Assembly: GCF_021341785.1 (NCBI RefSeq)
Contig: NZ_JAJTTF010000018.1
Span: 1 to 44,121 of the forward strand
Direction: 5' to 3'
From: Microbacterium sp. Au-Mic1
Lineage (GTDB): Bacteria > Actinomycetota > Actinomycetes > Actinomycetales > Microbacteriaceae
DNA length: 44,121 bases
This document shows, in pieces, positions 40,376 through 44,121 of this stretch. Positions within the stretch are counted from its first letter, which is position 1. Every line of letters begins with the position of its first letter. The notes below the pieces were generated by a model, which was not told the DNA's origin, searched no databases, and saw only the letters and a program-made list of their open reading frames with translations. The translations under genes were made by a program, and so were the position numbers.

Positions 40376-40404
40376 GAGGCCCGTCGCATCGTGCGGCGGG
40401 CCTC
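40376..40404 (+). terminator. Terminator after the L,D-transpeptidase gene
   Basis: A 13-bp stem with one mismatch, GAGGCCCGTCGCA (40376-40388) and TGCGGCGGGCCTC (40392-40404), with loop TCG, is followed by TTCGTCT. Confidence 0.8.
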
Positions 40405-40457
40405 TTCGTCTGTCCGGACGTGCGTGCCGACGCGATACCCCTCTCTCCGGAGGGACG

Positions 40458-40494
40458 ACGAAGGGGCGGACGCAGCTCGCGTCCGCCCCTTCGT
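40458..40494 (-). terminator. Terminator after icd
   Basis: A perfect 16-bp stem (40458-40473 with 40479-40494) around a 5-base loop lies nine bases beyond the icd stop. Together with the preceding hairpin it separates two convergent genes. Confidence 0.85.
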
Positions 40495-40502
40495 GGATCC
40501 GA

Positions 40503-42722
<2,220 letters not shown>

Positions 42723-42799
42723 CGGGGTCTCCGTTTCACGCAGGAAGGGTTTCAGACAGCGGCCTCGCGCGGATGCGCACGCGGGGCATCGCGCGAATT

Positions 42800-42817
42800 T
42801 GTCTCGATACCAAGATA
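42800..42817 (-). promoter_or_regulatory. Dyad upstream of icd, candidate TamR-like (MarR family) site
   Basis: On the minus strand, TATCTTG and CGAGACA surround GTAT, an imperfect 18-bp palindrome. It lies 78 bases before the icd start. TamR in Streptomyces binds CTTGAT-type palindromes before aconitase and isocitrate dehydrogenase genes, so a similar citrate-cycle regulator is possible here. Confidence 0.4.
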
Positions 42818-42956
42818 CCTGCCCTTCGTGCGCTTCCCGAGCGAGGTTCGCGGGTTCCTGCGCGGCTCCGCCGCGGCCCGGCCCCGCGATGCGTGCCGCG
42901 CAGATGAACTTATCCCCACGTTTCGGCTCCAGCCGTCACGGGGCCCATCCAGGGTT

Positions 42957-42962
42957 TAGCCT
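42957..42962 (+). promoter_or_regulatory. Probable -10 box (TAGCCT) of a leaderless transcript
   Basis: TAGCCT is followed by exactly seven bases before ATG 42970; there is no SD. Confidence 0.5.
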
Positions 42963-42969
42963 GTTGTCC

Positions 42970-43422
42970 ATGACGGAACTGCGACTGGTCGAACTGTCCG
43001 CGGCGACGATCGTCGCCGTCAACAACCTCTCCCTCAAGCCCGGGCAGGAGCAGTACCTCGCGCCCGTCTCGTACGGGATCGCGGCGACCGTCATGAATCC
43101 GCAGACCAGCTGGCAGCGCGTCGTCCTGGACGGCGACGAGGTCGTCGGCTTCGTCAGTGCGAACTTCGACCCCGATGCCCCCGAGGAGCACTTCCGCTCC
43201 GTCCTGTGGCGCATCAACGTGGATGCCGACGACCAGGGACGCGGCGTCGGCCGTTTCGCCGTGGAGAGCCTGATCACCGAGGCCCGCGCGCGCGGCTTCG
43301 AGCACCTGAACGTGATCTACGAGGCGGGCACCGGCGGCCCTGAGGCGTTCTTCCAGCGGGTCGGTTTCACGCCGGTCGGCGAGACCGAGTACGCCGAGGT
43401 CATCGCGGAGATCCGCTTCTGA
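42970..43422 (+). CDS. GNAT family N-acetyltransferase
   Basis: The 150-residue protein has the GNAT acetyl-CoA motif Q-G-R-G-V-G (about residues 87-92), preceded by VLWRINVDADD and followed by the beta-5 strand HLNVIYEAG and FFQRVGFTPVGE. The pattern is like BltD/spermine-type acetyltransferases. The acceptor is unknown. It is divergent from icd, separated by 247 bases with two promoters and no other gene. Confidence 0.88.
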   Translation: MTELRLVELSAATIVAVNNLSLKPGQEQYLAPVSYGIAATVMNPQTSWQRVVLDGDEVVGFVSANFDPDAPEEHFRSVLWRINVDADDQGRGVGRFAVESLITEARARGFEHLNVIYEAGTGGPEAFFQRVGFTPVGETEYAEVIAEIRF

Positions 43423-43631
43423 GCACCGGCACGCCCGGTTCTGCACCCCGACGCGCCCCCGACACGCGTACGCTGTGATCGGCGGCGGGGTTTCGAATCC
43501 CCTCCCCCATCGAAGCCCCGTCGTCCTCTCTCCCTGGAGCAGGCGAAGCGGACGTCGCCGCCCTGCGCTCCGTCGCGCTCCTCGGTCGGAGCCGCTGATC
43601 GAAGGACCGGCGGTTCCTCGCCGCCCGGATC

Positions 43632-44120
43632 TCAATCGCGCTCGTCGCGCCGCTTCGGGCTGCGACCGCGTGCATTCCACGTGGCGACCCACGAGACGGC
43701 CGCGTCGGTCGCCCGGTCCAGCGCATCCGCCGACAGCCCGATCATCTGCTGCGCCGCGTCCCGCCATCCGCCCGCGCGTGCCTCCCGTTCGCGCTCGCTG
43801 AGCGGATCCCGTCCCTCAGCCCGTGCCCGCGCGTCGGCCTCTGCCGTGCCGAAGGTGCGGCGGAGCCGCTCGACGGCGTCGCGGTAGGCGCCGAATTCCG
43901 CCGGCGTGACCCGGGCGGTCGGCGAGGGCCGTGCGTCACGCGCCTCGGCCATCGCGGTCAGGAAGGCGTGCGTCGATGGATCCCCCGCATCCCGCATCGT
44001 CGGATAGGCGAGCAGCAGAACGGGATCGGTCTCATAGGTCATCCAGCGCACGAGCACGGCGTCATGCGCCGCCAACGCCCGCGGAAGGGGTCGCCGCTGC
44101 GGATCCGCGCCGATCGCCAG
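43632..44120 (-). CDS. Unknown protein, N-terminus beyond the window
   Basis: The frame is open to the window edge, so the start is not visible; 162 codons remain. The visible part is hydrophilic and Ala/Arg/Glu-rich with predicted helices (FLTAMAEARDARP, AEFGAYRDAVERLRRTF), ending in a basic tail (RGRSPKRRDERD). I recognise no domain. The coding bias at third positions matches real genes in this window. Confidence 0.6.
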   Translation of the reverse strand: MAIGADPQRRPLPRALAAHDAVLVRWMTYETDPVLLLAYPTMRDAGDPSTHAFLTAMAEARDARPSPTARVTPAEFGAYRDAVERLRRTFGTAEADARARAEGRDPLSEREREARAGGWRDAAQQMIGLSADALDRATDAAVSWVATWNARGRSPKRRDERD

Positions 44121-44121
44121 C

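Noticed and set aside
43487..43502. GGGG-TTTCGAAT-CCCC resembles a tRNA T-arm
   Set aside because: No anticodon arm, D-arm or acceptor partner can be found on either side, so it is not a tRNA gene; a tRNA-derived attachment site is not supported either.
43423..43631. Possible small genes between the GNAT gene and the last gene
   Set aside because: Short open frames there show no start signal, codon bias or recognisable motif.

Overview
The window is about 44 kb of very G+C-rich DNA that looks like the chromosome of a Micrococcales actinobacterium, most probably a Microbacteriaceae member close to Microbacterium. This rests on several signs: strong third-position G/C, many GTG starts and GTGA/ATGA overlaps, genes with a TANNNT hexamer 6-7 nt before the start codon (leaderless transcription), a homoprotocatechuate dioxygenase of the Brevibacterium/Arthrobacter type, monomeric isocitrate dehydrogenase, and a ZTP riboswitch on glyA. 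No rRNA, tRNA, CRISPR array, prophage or complete insertion sequence was found.

Left region (1-13.1 kb): an aromatic-acid catabolic island. A truncated ThDP enzyme and a PhzF-like protein are followed by a MobA/phenol-hydroxylase-type flavoprotein, divergent from an IclR regulator. An MHS-family transporter is divergent from a plus-strand block: FAH-RraA fusion, GntR/FCD regulator, hpaE, hpaD, hpaH, hpaI. These would carry 3,4-dihydroxyphenylacetate through meta cleavage to pyruvate and succinic semialdehyde. HpaBC and a separate HpaF isomerase are absent; the flavoprotein and the fusion protein are the obvious candidates to fill the gaps. Two large palindromes with compensatory base changes flank hpaD.

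Middle region (13.1-25.7 kb): a DUF559/Vsr-fold nuclease-like gene sits between two related palindromic repeats. It is followed by a frameshifted MFS transporter and a thiOSG-thiF(MoeZ-like) thiamine operon under a TPP riboswitch. Next come a DUF6882 protein, a HupE-like membrane protein, a DUF4188/TetR divergent pair, an N-formylglutamate amidohydrolase, a Dcu-type dicarboxylate carrier and a small membrane protein.

Right region (25.7-44.1 kb): glyA-folD under a ZTP riboswitch and two amino-sugar loci. One is GH20 hexosaminidase-nagA; the other is nagB, a ROK kinase and a ROK repressor. Between them lie a 684-residue sigma factor fused to a zinc-binding anti-sigma-like segment, membrane segments and a repeat-rich tail, then a YrdB-like protein, a GlcD-like FAD oxidase and a Nudix hydrolase. 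The end of the window holds an L,D-transpeptidase, monomeric icd, a GNAT acetyltransferase and a truncated unknown gene.

The parts most worth a second look are the FAH-RraA fusion, the palindrome-flanked nuclease-like gene, the self-tethered sigma factor, the covarying palindromes around hpaD, and the excess of GGATCC.
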